A DNA stretch of 64,000 nucleotides from Amycolatopsis thailandensis (GTDB taxonomy: Bacteria; Actinomycetota; Actinomycetes; Mycobacteriales; Pseudonocardiaceae): positions 62,001 to 126,000 of the forward strand of contig NZ_NMQT01000102.1 of assembly GCF_002234405.1 (NCBI RefSeq). Direction: 5' to 3'. The notes under the pieces were generated by a model. That model was not told the origin of the DNA, searched no databases, and was given only the letters and a program-made list of their open reading frames with translations. The translations under genes and the position numbers were made by a program. This document shows positions 17,760 to 26,679 of the stretch, piece by piece (positions within the stretch are counted from its first letter, which is position 1; each line of letters opens with the position of its first letter).

Positions 17760-18410
17760 TCAGGAAGCGAGCAGACCAGGAAGTTCGACGAGCGAGTCGA
17801 TCACCCAGTCAGCGTTCTCGCGGACGACCGGATCCTCGGCCCACAAGTATCCCCACGGGCCGCGGCGGATCAGGGCCGATCGCAAGCCGGCGGTGCGGGC
17901 AGGCACGACGTCGTTGTCTCGATGGTCGCCGACGTAGAGGATCTGGTGCGGCTCTCCCTGCGCGACCTTGATAACTTTCTGGAAGAACTCGCTGTCCGGT
18001 TTCGCGACTCCCCACTCGCCGGACGTGGCGATGGCGTCAACGGGCAAGGTGAGTCGCCGGAGCAGCTCGGCGGCACGGTCGGTTTGGTTGCCCGCGATCC
18101 CGATCCAGTAGCCGGCTGCCTTTAGGGCTTCGAGTGCCTGCCGTACGTCGGGATAGAGATCAGACTCCTCTATCCGCTCGCCAACACCGGCCTGTTCCCG
18201 TAGCTGGCGCTCGGCAGCAAGATCGAAGCCTGGCCGAATGAGCTGGAACGCCTCAGCGTTGTTACGGCCAGCCGCCGTAACCGCGCCGACCAAACCGGAC
18301 AAGGTGTTCAGCGGCACGCCGAGCCAATCGGCCCACGCTCCCCACTCCCTGTCGTCTTTGATCAACGTTTCGCCGACGTCGAACACCACGGAGCGAATCA
18401 CGCTGGCCAT
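17760..18410 (-). CDS. HAD-superfamily hydrolase
   Basis: A 216-residue cytosolic protein with all four HAD motifs: I, VVFDVGETL; II, IAGNQTD; III, GVAKPDSEFF; IV, VGDHRDNDVVPARTAG. The ATG at 18410 follows AGAAGGGGC. Likely a small-molecule phosphatase of the phosphoglycolate-phosphatase-like group; substrate unknown. It is a single gene, convergent with the XRE-TPR regulator and without spacer. Confidence 0.85.
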   Translation of the reverse strand: MASVIRSVVFDVGETLIKDDREWGAWADWLGVPLNTLSGLVGAVTAAGRNNAEAFQLIRPGFDLAAERQLREQAGVGERIEESDLYPDVRQALEALKAAGYWIGIAGNQTDRAAELLRRLTLPVDAIATSGEWGVAKPDSEFFQKVIKVAQGEPHQILYVGDHRDNDVVPARTAGLRSALIRRGPWGYLWAEDPVVRENADWVIDSLVELPGLLAS

Positions 18411-18639
18411 GCCCCTTCTCTGATCGTCGCTTGCAGGCGTCCTGACCCGGTTTCTGCCGCGACGCTCGGACCTGTACAAAGGCACGGTTGTCGACACGGC
18501 CGTTCCCGACCTTAGCGAACCTCGGCAGTGTGCGGCCGGTTCGGAAGGCTCTACCTCGTACGCACCCGATTCGGCACGATGGACGATGGGTGGCTTGCTA
18601 GCGGGCTTTCGGAGTTAAGTGTGGCCCTTCGCTGCCGGA

Positions 18640-18919
18640 ATGACAGATCACCTTGTCGTGACCACAACTACCCCAGGCCGCGAGTCAGGCAGGTCGTCGG
18701 GCCGGTCTCGTCGCTCTTCTGGCACTTTGGCAAGTCTTGCCAGGGCGAAGACTTCAACGTGACGCTCAAGACGACCGATGGAAGGTACGCCGAGTTGGAA
18801 GCGCACATCATCGCGAATCAACCGTGGGACAAGCCTGAGGTGACCACCGTCGAGCTCGTCAGGGATCCACCGGCTATCTTGACTGGGTCGAGGACGCGCC
18901 CGCGCCCCGGCCCCGCTAG
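18640..18919 (+). pseudogene. cutA: CutA1-like divalent-cation tolerance protein remnant
   Basis: Three pieces of a CutA1-type protein lie in three successive frames: LVVTTTTPGRESG from ATG 18640, then VVGPVSSLFWHFGKSCQGED with FNVTLKTTDGRYAELEAHII and QPWDKPEVTTVELV, and finally GYLDWVEDA before TAG 18919. The helix after PGRES (normally AEELARxxVExRLAAC) has been deleted, and a second frameshift follows near 18870. The gene cannot make the trimeric PII-like CutA protein. The preceding 18411-18639 holds the divergent promoter region only. Confidence 0.7.
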
Positions 18920-19038
18920 AGCCGCAGGCGCGCGAGCATGCGCCACTGGTTGTATTTCTCCGCGCGTTCGTGCGCGCAGGCTGCGGGAACTCGACTCACA
19001 GCCTGACCGTGCAGAAGGACGGCATCTGACCGCTACAC

Positions 19039-20262
19039 CTAGGCGATGACGTCGTAGTGAGCGGCAAGCTCGGCGAACTCCGGGCCGCCGCGTCGCGTGG
19101 CCCGATCAACAATCGTCGTCATCGTGGCTTTGCCGAGTGGTTGGTAGCGCACCCAGTCGGCGGCGAGGTCTTTCGCTTCGGCGAGCCATGCCAGGGCCGC
19201 TCGATCGCGGCGCAGTTCCGCGGCGGCGGCCGCGAGGTACAGCCGATGGCCTGCCTCCCAAAACGCAGGAACGTCGCCACCGTCGACCTCGGGAACCGTG
19301 TCAGCTAGGCGGAGCGCTCGCTCTGGGTCTCCGGAGCGGACGGAGAGGTCGACGCGCTGGAGCGCTGCCACGCGGGGTCCGAAGATCGCGGCTTCCGTCG
19401 CGGTGTCGCCGCGTGAGCGGATCGCGGCCGCGTGCGCCGCTGCCAGGAGGTCTTCGGCTCGGTCCGCGCTGCCGGAGAAGAGCGCGGCGGTGGCGGCGTT
19501 GAACAGCAGATTGCCGAAGACACCGGCACGGACGGGGTCTCGGTCGAGCATCCGCGGCTCGATGACGGCGGCCGCTTCTGTGGCGACGCGCTCGGCTTCT
19601 TCGGCGCGGCCTTGGCGGAGGAGGGTCCAGGCGAGGTAGCGCAGCGAGATCGCGGCTTCGACTTCGGGGGAATCGGACTCGGTGGCGGCGTCGAGCGCGC
19701 GAGTCGCTGCGGTGAAGGCGAGGTCGTCGAGTCCGAGACGTCCGGCAATTCCAGCGCCGAGCCGGTAGGCGGTGGACAGGACTCGGTGCGCGCCCGCGCG
19801 CTCTTCGTCGTGGGCGTCGCGGACGATGCGGCGGGCGTCGGTGAGGACGGCGGGCAGTGCGTGGAGAAGCTCGGCGTGGTGACCGTCGACGTAGGCGCGC
19901 CAGGTGCTGTGTGCGCTGGTCGTCAGTTCAGAGAGCGGCAGAAGCTCGCGGGACTCGGCGAAGTCGTCCAGGCCAGGGATCCGGGCGTCGGCGGTGATCG
20001 CTCTCCGGAGGGGCATGAAGTCGACGTCGCGGGAGTGCTGTTCCGGGGCGGCGCCGAGTAGCGTGTCGACGGTTACGCCGAGGGCGTTCGCGAGGCTGCG
20101 CAAAGTCTTCGGGCGGCAGGTGGTGCGGGTGCCCTGCTCGATCCGTGCGACGGTGTCGATGCCGACGGCGGCTGCTTCGGCGAGTTGCTCCTGGGAGAGG
20201 TCTCGTCCTTTGCGGATTCGCGCGAGGTTCTCCGCGAACGGGGTCCGCGTGTCTCCGGTCAT
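19039..20262 (-). CDS. XRE-family regulator with TPR-like domain
   Basis: A 407-residue protein with a textbook XRE domain at residues ~8-65 (RIRKGRDLSQEQLAEAAAVG, IDTVARIEQGTRTTC) followed by a ~330-residue helical TPR-like region rich in Ala, Glu and Arg. GGAGG lies 4 bp upstream of ATG 20262. It shows no close similarity to the 16401 regulator beyond the layout. It is followed upstream by a same-strand Nudix gene 27 bp away, so the two probably form an operon. Confidence 0.8.
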   Translation of the reverse strand: MTGDTRTPFAENLARIRKGRDLSQEQLAEAAAVGIDTVARIEQGTRTTCRPKTLRSLANALGVTVDTLLGAAPEQHSRDVDFMPLRRAITADARIPGLDDFAESRELLPLSELTTSAHSTWRAYVDGHHAELLHALPAVLTDARRIVRDAHDEERAGAHRVLSTAYRLGAGIAGRLGLDDLAFTAATRALDAATESDSPEVEAAISLRYLAWTLLRQGRAEEAERVATEAAAVIEPRMLDRDPVRAGVFGNLLFNAATAALFSGSADRAEDLLAAAHAAAIRSRGDTATEAAIFGPRVAALQRVDLSVRSGDPERALRLADTVPEVDGGDVPAFWEAGHRLYLAAAAAELRRDRAALAWLAEAKDLAADWVRYQPLGKATMTTIVDRATRRGGPEFAELAAHYDVIA

Positions 20263-20289
20263 GGTGCCTCCGGTTTCCGGCCGTTCAGG

Positions 20290-20778
20290 TTAGCCCGCGA
20301 CGGGGCGTCCGTCTTCGCAGGTCACGAGCTTGGCGGAACGAGCGGCATCCAGAGCAGCGGCGACCCTCCGGGCCAGGATCGGCTTCAGCTTCGGTGCGGC
20401 GTCGTCGAGCGTCATGAGGCGGGCCGAGACGATCTCGGGGTCGGTGATGTTGAGCTGTGCCACGTCCTCGTCGCTGATCAGGCCGCCGTCGAAGATGAAT
20501 GCGAGACCTTCAGGCATCCGGTCGTCGGCGGGGATGTAGTCGATGATGATCAGCTGGCCGAGCGGCTGGTCGATGCCAAGTTCTTCCAGGACTTCGCGGA
20601 CGGCGGTTTTCCACGGTGGCTCGTCCTTCTCACAGGCGCCGCCGGGGATGTCCCAGCGCTCTTTGTAGGACGGCTCAACAATCAGCACCCGGTCGTTCTG
20701 GTCGCGGTAGAGGACGCCGGCGGACATTCGTTTCCGGTTGAGCGAGCGCACGTAGTCGTCGAACGGCAAGAGATCCAC
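20290..20778 (-). CDS. Nudix hydrolase
   Basis: A 162-residue protein with a complete Nudix box: G47-x5-E53-x7-R61-E62-V-L-E65-E66-L-G68 (seen as GGACEKDEPPWKTAVREVLE followed by ELG). Such enzymes hydrolyse a nucleoside diphosphate linked to another moiety and need Mg2+. The start is GTG 20778; the ribosome-binding site is weak, and Met18 is an alternative. It shares an operon with the XRE-TPR regulator downstream. Confidence 0.85.
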   Translation of the reverse strand: MDLLPFDDYVRSLNRKRMSAGVLYRDQNDRVLIVEPSYKERWDIPGGACEKDEPPWKTAVREVLEELGIDQPLGQLIIIDYIPADDRMPEGLAFIFDGGLISDEDVAQLNITDPEIVSARLMTLDDAAPKLKPILARRVAAALDAARSAKLVTCEDGRPVAG

Positions 20779-21471
20779 GTCGCGGAGGCTAGCGTCTCGG
20801 CGCCGATCCGGCTGAACTATGCCTTTCAGGCCTAGTTCGCGTCGGTCTTACCACCCAACTGGTCGTCACGGGCTGTGTTGCAGTCGATCACTCTGCGACA
20901 AAGTCCTGGTATGGGATCTCGGTGGTGGCGACAAGTGCATCGCTTTCTCGTCGCCGCTACGCACGGCCAGGGGATCAAAGTGATCGCCGGACTCGTGCGC
21001 AGCAACCACAACGGCAGATGGCGATCCAGGATTGCGATCGGCAACGGACCAGGCACGGCGTTCACTGTCCGCGAGACAAGCGACCTGATCAAAGCCCGCG
21101 AGCAATCGCCAGGACCTACCTCGCGTCGAGGGCCGCCGGGTGACGACGGTAAATGCGATGGTCGACGAGGACCTCTATCGCTCTTCGCATCGAAACCATG
21201 CCTGACGGGAAACGGCACCTCGCGCAGAACGTAAGCGCGATAGGGCATGCCGCCAATGAACTGTGTCACGTCATTGCAACGAGGTGCCCGTCCGTCGCGG
21301 AGCGTCTGCCCACGTGAAGCCTCGAAGACTTTGCCGACCACAGAGAGTTGTTTCTGCTGGTCAAGCACCCCGACCGCCCGGTTGCTTCCGGCGACCGCCC
21401 GGTCGACCTTCCTGGTCGTTCGCCCATTGGCACCTGAAGATCACCCCAACAAAATCGAGAGGACGTTGAAC
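20779..21471. other. intergenic stretch with one doubtful ORF
   Basis: Plus strand 20911-21234 could encode about 107 residues (GSRWWRQVHRFLVAATHGQG onward) with plausible composition but no recognised family and a poor ribosome-binding site. A minus-strand frame at 21190-21370 also has coding-like composition. I cannot choose between them, and the stretch may hold decayed genes. The last 15 bp carry the GAGAGGA site of the methyltransferase gene. Confidence 0.25.
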
Positions 21472-22383
21472 GTGAGTTCCAGTGTCGCCGAACCGCGGTT
21501 GCTGCCATCAGAGCAGCTGGCGGGCCAGGAGCGGCGTAGTCGTGTGCGGGTGATCGACGCGCTGGTTGGCGGCAAGGACAACTACGCCGAGGACCGGAGG
21601 GTCGCCGACAAGATCGCTCAAGTGCTGCCAGGCGGCTTCGAGGGCGCGAAGCGCCTGTTCACCGAGGATTTCTGGTTCCGGGTTCGGGTATGCCGCATGT
21701 TGCTCGCCCGGACCGAGGTCTCTCAGTTTGTGCTGTTTGGCGTTGATCAGTGTGAAACAAGTGCCGCGCCGCTGCACAAGGTCGTTCACCGCGATGCCCC
21801 TGATGCGGTCGTCGTGTACGTGGAGCCGGAACTGGACAGCGCGACCCATGCGCTCGAGTTCGACACGAGGACGAATGAGCGTGGGCCAGTCGTTCATGTG
21901 GTCCACGACAACATGTACGACCCGGCCCTGCTGACCCGGCTGTTCGAAAGCTCGAGTGTTCCACTGGACGACTCCGAACCGGTCGCGTTGCTTCACTGCG
22001 CCACACTGCCGTTTCTCCCGTCCGACAGCGGCACGACCCCGGCGGAGATCACTGCGGGTCAGATCGACACGCTTCCCGAGGGATCATTCGTCGCCGTGAG
22101 CCACCTGTCTATCCCCGACGGCGCCGCCGACCGCGCGGCAGCCGTCAGGGCGGCGAATGTCCTCGACGAGACCGTCGGTACCCGGCTTTGCCGCCCGGAA
22201 ACGGAGATCGCCACGTTCTTCGGGGGCCTCCCGCTTGTCGTTCCCAGCCCTCTGACAACTGCGCCAGCGCTGGTTCCGTGTTCGAAGTGGTACCCGGCCG
22301 GTCCGCTTCTGGAGCAGGCCGCCGTCGACAACTTCAACCTGGGAGCCGTGGCGCACAAAGGGAAACCCTGGCCTTCTGTCTAG
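21472..22383 (+). CDS. PF04672 (DUF574) methyltransferase-like, SAM motif eroded
   Basis: A 303-residue protein starting at GTG 21472 behind GAGAGGACG. It keeps the family hallmark RVIDALVGGKDNYAEDR (GGKDNY 33-38) and the later VALLHCATLPFLPSD and GSFVAVSHLS segments. The glycine-rich SAM loop, normally FLDLGSGLPT, reads FVLFGVDQCET, and the acidic motif II, normally YVDND, reads YVEPE. Binding of S-adenosylmethionine is therefore doubtful. First of five family members within 13 kb. Confidence 0.75.
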   Translation: MSSSVAEPRLLPSEQLAGQERRSRVRVIDALVGGKDNYAEDRRVADKIAQVLPGGFEGAKRLFTEDFWFRVRVCRMLLARTEVSQFVLFGVDQCETSAAPLHKVVHRDAPDAVVVYVEPELDSATHALEFDTRTNERGPVVHVVHDNMYDPALLTRLFESSSVPLDDSEPVALLHCATLPFLPSDSGTTPAEITAGQIDTLPEGSFVAVSHLSIPDGAADRAAAVRAANVLDETVGTRLCRPETEIATFFGGLPLVVPSPLTTAPALVPCSKWYPAGPLLEQAAVDNFNLGAVAHKGKPWPSV

Positions 22384-22445
22384 CCACCCGTTATTTCTGA
22401 GAAGGCCGCCCCGACTCGGCCCTCTCGTCCCCATGGGAGGACGCA

Positions 22446-23087
22446 TTGCTTGAATCACCGCATTCCACGAGGACCGTGGATGACCGGAGACCGACGTTCC
22501 TTCCGGCGCTGGTGCTCTCGGCGGCCGTGGAAGACCATCGCGATCACGTGGTCCCGCGTCAGTCCCATCGAGGCAGAGCCGCGGTGGCGCACGGTCTTGC
22601 CGCCGAGCTCGTCTTGGCCGGCGCGGTAAGCGTCCGTGACGGTCGTGTCGAGGTTCTCGACGGTAAGACGGTCGAGTCACTAGCTGCGCCGTGCGGCCGC
22701 GCGATCCTCGCGACCCTGTCCCGAAATCTCGATGTCGAGGACATGCTCGCCGCGATCGTGGGGCCCGCGTACACGGTCGCGTGGACGGCGGTGCAGCGGG
22801 GACGCGGCGCACGCAAGGGTCTGTTCGGTGGCTGGGTCCTGACGGATCCGCAGTTCACGTTCTTGTGGCATCGCGTGCTCACCCATGCTCATCAGACCGG
22901 TGTCCCGGAGGACGGCCGGGCCGAGGCGCTCTGGACGATCCTGGCCGAGGCGGGTCTGCATCGCGATCAGCTCAACATGCCGGCGTTGCAGCCGCGCGGC
23001 GCCTGCCCGGACTCGCTGACCGGCCTGCTCCTGCGCGGCGACGCGCCCCATTACCGGCCTTCGTCCCGACGGCGCCTGCGCCGCTGA
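22446..23087 (+). CDS. GPP34-like (Golgi phosphoprotein 3-type) protein
   Basis: A 213-residue protein starting at TTG 22446 after GGGAGGA. The N-terminal half (LPALVLSAAVEDHRDHVV, HGLAAELVLAGAVSVRDGR) has the look of the GPP34 family: a helix, a linker, a L.AELVLAG helix and a DGRVxVLD hairpin. In actinomycetes GPP34 proteins are small cytosolic or peripheral membrane proteins of unknown role, often in clusters of secondary metabolism or signalling. The assignment is by pattern only. Confidence 0.45.
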   Translation: MLESPHSTRTVDDRRPTFLPALVLSAAVEDHRDHVVPRQSHRGRAAVAHGLAAELVLAGAVSVRDGRVEVLDGKTVESLAAPCGRAILATLSRNLDVEDMLAAIVGPAYTVAWTAVQRGRGARKGLFGGWVLTDPQFTFLWHRVLTHAHQTGVPEDGRAEALWTILAEAGLHRDQLNMPALQPRGACPDSLTGLLLRGDAPHYRPSSRRRLRR

Positions 23088-23171
23088 CACGACGCCGCAT
23101 TCGTCATCCCCTGGTCCCCGCCTGGCCGTGTCCGGCCCGGCATTCCTTCGTCGATCCCGGAGAACTCCCCG

Positions 23172-24176
23172 ATGAGATCTTCTCTCCTGCGTCACAGGCT
23201 CGTCCACATCGGCGGTCGCGTTACTGCCGGTGCCGCTCTGCTCGCCGTCACCGCGGGTTGCGGGCTCCTCGGCGGTGACGAGCCCGCTCCTGGCCCGGGT
23301 ATTCCGGTCAAGGTCGCCGCGCTGGCGCTGGCGGACGTGGCGCCGCTGCACATCGCGATCGACCACGGCCTGTTCGCCCAGCGGGGCATCGCGGTCACGC
23401 TGATCCCGGCTTCCAGCGGCCAGGACGCGATCACCAAACTCGCCAGCGGTGACGCCGATATCGCCTACGCGGGCGACATCGCGGCCGTCAACGCCGTCGA
23501 CGGCGGTCTCCCGCTGAAGATCGTCGCCGAGGCCGCCGTCGCGGGTGAGCGGACCATGCGGGTCCTCGCCCGCCAGGACGGGCCGGCGCAGTCGGTCCCG
23601 GACCTGGCAGGGAAGAAGCTCGGCCGCAACGCCCCAGGCGGCGTGAGTGACACGCTGACCAAGTCGCTGATGGCCGACCACGGCGCCGACCCGAATTCGG
23701 TGACCTGGGCGAACCTGGAATTCGGGGCCATGGCGGCCGCGGTGAAGGCCGGCGACATCGAGGCCGCGTTGTTCCCCGAGCCATTCGCGACCAAGGCAGA
23801 GAAAGAACACGGTCTGCGCCCCATCGCGGATCCGGCGACCGGTTCCGCGAAAAACTTCCCGATCGGGCTGTACGGCGCCACCGATGCCTTCGCCACCGCC
23901 AACCCCGGGGCGATCGCCGGTTTCCAGCGGGCCATGCGCGACGCGGCGGCAGCGGCGATGGCGAACCGGAAGCTGGTCGAGGACACCGCGGTCAAACACC
24001 TGAAAGGGATCGACGCCGACACCGCCGCCCTGATGGAACTCCCGGTGTACCGCAGCGACCCGATCATCACCGAGCTGCAGCGTGTCCCGGACCTGATGCG
24101 CCGCTACGGCGCGAAATTCCGCCGGCCCATCCAGATGTCCGAGCTGATCATCCCTCCCCCGCCACCCGGCACCTAG
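23172..24176 (+). CDS. ABC-type substrate-binding lipoprotein (SsuA/NMT1-like)
   Basis: A 334-residue protein with a Tat/Sec-like N-terminus and lipobox TAGC (Cys30), then a type-II periplasmic binding fold of the nitrate/sulfonate/taurine kind: PLHIAIDHGLFAQRGIAVTL, SGDADIAYAGDIAAVNA, VPDLAGKKLGRN, and EAALFPEPFA. It would be anchored outside the cell and bind a small anion or thiamine-precursor-like ligand. No permease or ATPase gene is nearby, so it is an orphan binding protein. Confidence 0.8.
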   Translation: MRSSLLRHRLVHIGGRVTAGAALLAVTAGCGLLGGDEPAPGPGIPVKVAALALADVAPLHIAIDHGLFAQRGIAVTLIPASSGQDAITKLASGDADIAYAGDIAAVNAVDGGLPLKIVAEAAVAGERTMRVLARQDGPAQSVPDLAGKKLGRNAPGGVSDTLTKSLMADHGADPNSVTWANLEFGAMAAAVKAGDIEAALFPEPFATKAEKEHGLRPIADPATGSAKNFPIGLYGATDAFATANPGAIAGFQRAMRDAAAAAMANRKLVEDTAVKHLKGIDADTAALMELPVYRSDPIITELQRVPDLMRRYGAKFRRPIQMSELIIPPPPPGT

Positions 24177-24264
24177 CCGCACTTGCTCCACGCCCCGCAA
24201 TCGGCCACGCACCGAACGTCCGTCACGAATTCCCCGGATCCCGCAACCGCGAAAGCCCGTCACC

Positions 24265-25155
24265 ATGCCTGACCACACCAGTCACCCCGACGCCCCCGCC
24301 ATACCCGACAGCGGCCACGCCTGGCCGATCGTGTCGCTGGCCGAGCTCCGGGTGGCCTTGGCCGGGGTCTGTCAGCACGCCGAGCCTGCCGCCGTGGCGT
24401 CAGCGATCCGCGGGTGCCGGCCTGGGTTCGACAGGACGATCGAGGCTGAGTATCGCGCCCGTAACCGGGTCATCGACTGGGCAGCCGGGGCAGGCATCCG
24501 CCAGTTCGTCGCGCTCAGGCCCGATCTCCCGCCGCTGCGGATGGTGCACGAGGTCCTGCCCCCGGGACAGGGCTACCGCGTGTCCTATCTGCTCGACGAC
24601 AACGAACCCGCGGTCCGCACCCGGATCGTCACCACCTACAGACTCACCTCCGGCGTCGACTGGCTCTCCTCCACCCCCGGGATCGAACAGTGCCTGCGCA
24701 TGGCCCACGGCATCCGCGCGATCACCCTGACCAGGCCGGTCTGTGTGCTGGCCTCAACCGCGCTGCAACACACCCACGACCCCCACACCCTGCTGAACGG
24801 GCTGTGGAACGTCCTGCCTCCCGGAAGCTGGGTCGCGGTTAACCAGGTACTCCCACTCGCCTCGGACACGCCGCTGGAACCCGGCGATCCGCCCGCCTGC
24901 CCGGTGTTCGAGCGCCACACACGGACACCTCTGATCCTGCGCACCGCCACCGAACTCGACGCCCTCTTCGGGCATCCCCACCACTGGGACCTCACGACAG
25001 CCGGGCCCGCCCAGCTCCTCGACACGCGACATCACCCGCCTCCACTGTCCACAACGGACTCACCGTCGGCGCTGATCACGCGGATAGCCGTCCGCCCACC
25101 CCGCACCCGGTCACACGAACTGATGCCCGGCACCCAGGAGCACACCACCTCATGA
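24265..25155 (+). CDS. PF04672-like methyltransferase, degenerate copy A
   Basis: A 296-residue protein with family architecture (YRARNRVIDWAAGAGIRQFV, then VHEVLP, YRVSYLLDDNEPAV, LTRPVCVLASTAL, LPPGSWVAVNQVL). The SAM loop FLDLGSG is replaced by FVALRPD, so catalysis is doubtful, although the motif-II region LLDDNE is close to the canonical VDND. The N-terminal GGKDN element is missing. Its stop overlaps the next gene by 4 bp, suggesting that the two products work as a pair. Confidence 0.6.
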   Translation: MPDHTSHPDAPAIPDSGHAWPIVSLAELRVALAGVCQHAEPAAVASAIRGCRPGFDRTIEAEYRARNRVIDWAAGAGIRQFVALRPDLPPLRMVHEVLPPGQGYRVSYLLDDNEPAVRTRIVTTYRLTSGVDWLSSTPGIEQCLRMAHGIRAITLTRPVCVLASTALQHTHDPHTLLNGLWNVLPPGSWVAVNQVLPLASDTPLEPGDPPACPVFERHTRTPLILRTATELDALFGHPHHWDLTTAGPAQLLDTRHHPPPLSTTDSPSALITRIAVRPPRTRSHELMPGTQEHTTS

Positions 25156-26075
25156 CCACATCGCCCGGCCCGCATTTCCTGACACCGCACGGGGCCCTGC
25201 CCGCCATGGCCATCGAACTGGCCCACCCGACCGTCACCCGGGTCAATGCCGTCGTCCTCGACAAGGCAGCACAGACCGTGACCGAGATGGGCATCTACGC
25301 GACCGATCGTGACCTGGCCAAGAAGATCGACAACGATGTTCCCGGCTACGGGAGGGCCCTGCTCGCACAGCAACAGTTCCTGGCGAAGGCCGTCAAAGAC
25401 GCGGCCGGGAAGAAGATCACCCAGTTCGTGTTCCTGCGCGCGCCGCTGCCGCTCGGTCCGGACGAGACCACGCCACACACCCTGGCGACGGCCCACGTCG
25501 CGTCCCCGTCCACGGTGATGGTGTCCCGCGAAGAGATCCCCGCCGCGCATCTGCGGAACGCCCTGATGACCCGCCGGCACCTCCACGGGGACACCACACA
25601 GGCGGCGGCCGTCGCGGCAGCGGTCCACGACGTGCACCGACCGCTGCACGACCTGCATGAGCCCCAGGGCTGGTCTCTCGACCTCGGCGAGCCGGTGAGC
25701 CTCACGATGATCGGCGACCCGTCGCACTGGCCTGGCGACATGACCGCCCTGATCCGCGCCTACCACCGTGAGCTCGCCGTCGGCAGCGTGGTGGCGGTCA
25801 GTGCCCTCGGCCCCGCACCCGCGGGCACACAGGAAGCCTCCGCGCTTGAGCACCTGGCCCGGTACCTGAGGAAGACCACCGAGCCGCAGCTCACGCTCCG
25901 GGACCCAGCGGAGATCCAGAGCTGGTTCGACAACGACCACTGGAACCTCGAGTACCCCGGGGTCGCTCCGGCGTCGCACTGGGCCGAACAGCCAGCAGGC
26001 GTCCAGTCACCCGAGGAATTCGCGGGAGCGGAGCTGCCGGTGTGGTGCGCGATCGTGACCAAGGTGGCGGCGTGA
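25152..26075 (+). CDS. PF04672-like methyltransferase, degenerate copy B
   Basis: A 307-residue protein. Family features are YATDRDLAKKIDNDVPGYGR, AKAVKDAAGKKITQFVFLRA and VGSVVAVSALG. Motif I reads FVFLRAPLPLG and motif II VSREE, so the SAM pocket is not conserved. The ATG overlaps the upstream copy and the TGA overlaps GTG 26072, giving a three-gene translationally coupled unit. Possibly a non-catalytic subunit (inference). Confidence 0.6.
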   Translation: MTTSPGPHFLTPHGALPAMAIELAHPTVTRVNAVVLDKAAQTVTEMGIYATDRDLAKKIDNDVPGYGRALLAQQQFLAKAVKDAAGKKITQFVFLRAPLPLGPDETTPHTLATAHVASPSTVMVSREEIPAAHLRNALMTRRHLHGDTTQAAAVAAAVHDVHRPLHDLHEPQGWSLDLGEPVSLTMIGDPSHWPGDMTALIRAYHRELAVGSVVAVSALGPAPAGTQEASALEHLARYLRKTTEPQLTLRDPAEIQSWFDNDHWNLEYPGVAPASHWAEQPAGVQSPEEFAGAELPVWCAIVTKVAA

Positions 26076-26467
26076 CGCCGTCGACCGCGGTCCCGCGAGC
26101 CGCCGCTCGCCACACGCCGGAAGACGACGCCCCGATCGCGGATCTCGTCGACCACGCCGCGATCGACGTGGCCACACGCGGTCTGATCAGGGTCACCGAC
26201 GCCGGTGCCCTGGATCGCGAGGACGCCGGAACATGGTTCTCCGGTCTGCTCCGCCGCCGGATCGAGCATCACTGCTCCCGGTCGGAGCACCTGCTCGTCG
26301 ACGTGACCACCCACCGCGCGGTCCGGCTCGTCCTTATCCGGCACGACACCCGCGAGCCGATGATCTACATGGCGCAATCCCCCGGCACCGGCACCGGCTC
26401 AAAGACGGACTTCTACCAGGAGCTCGTCGACGCCGCCCGGCCCGGCGCGGGCCCCGTCGACAGTTGA
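26072..26467 (+). CDS. hypothetical protein (131 aa)
   Basis: GTG 26072 overlaps the upstream TGA. The product begins TPSTAVPRAAARHTPEDDAP and contains SGLLRRRIEHHCSRSEHLLV, then LVLIRHDTREPMIYM. It is a mixed alpha/beta small protein with no family recognised. It belongs to the coupled methyltransferase-like unit. Confidence 0.55.
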   Translation: MTPSTAVPRAAARHTPEDDAPIADLVDHAAIDVATRGLIRVTDAGALDREDAGTWFSGLLRRRIEHHCSRSEHLLVDVTTHRAVRLVLIRHDTREPMIYMAQSPGTGTGSKTDFYQELVDAARPGAGPVDS

Positions 26468-26679
26468 CGTCCCCGCCCGGCACGGCAGTCCACCACCCGG
26501 TGAGCCGGGTGCCAGCGCGTCCCAACAGGACTGTCCAGCTGCACCGCGCCAGATTCGGCGAGCGCCGCGCCCGGCGGCCGACGTCGCCGCGGCCCCACCA
26601 CCAGCAGTTCCGGTGGCCCCACAGTCGCGTTCACGTGCCCCGCGTGAACGTCAGGAAGCACGATCAGAGAAGGGAAACA

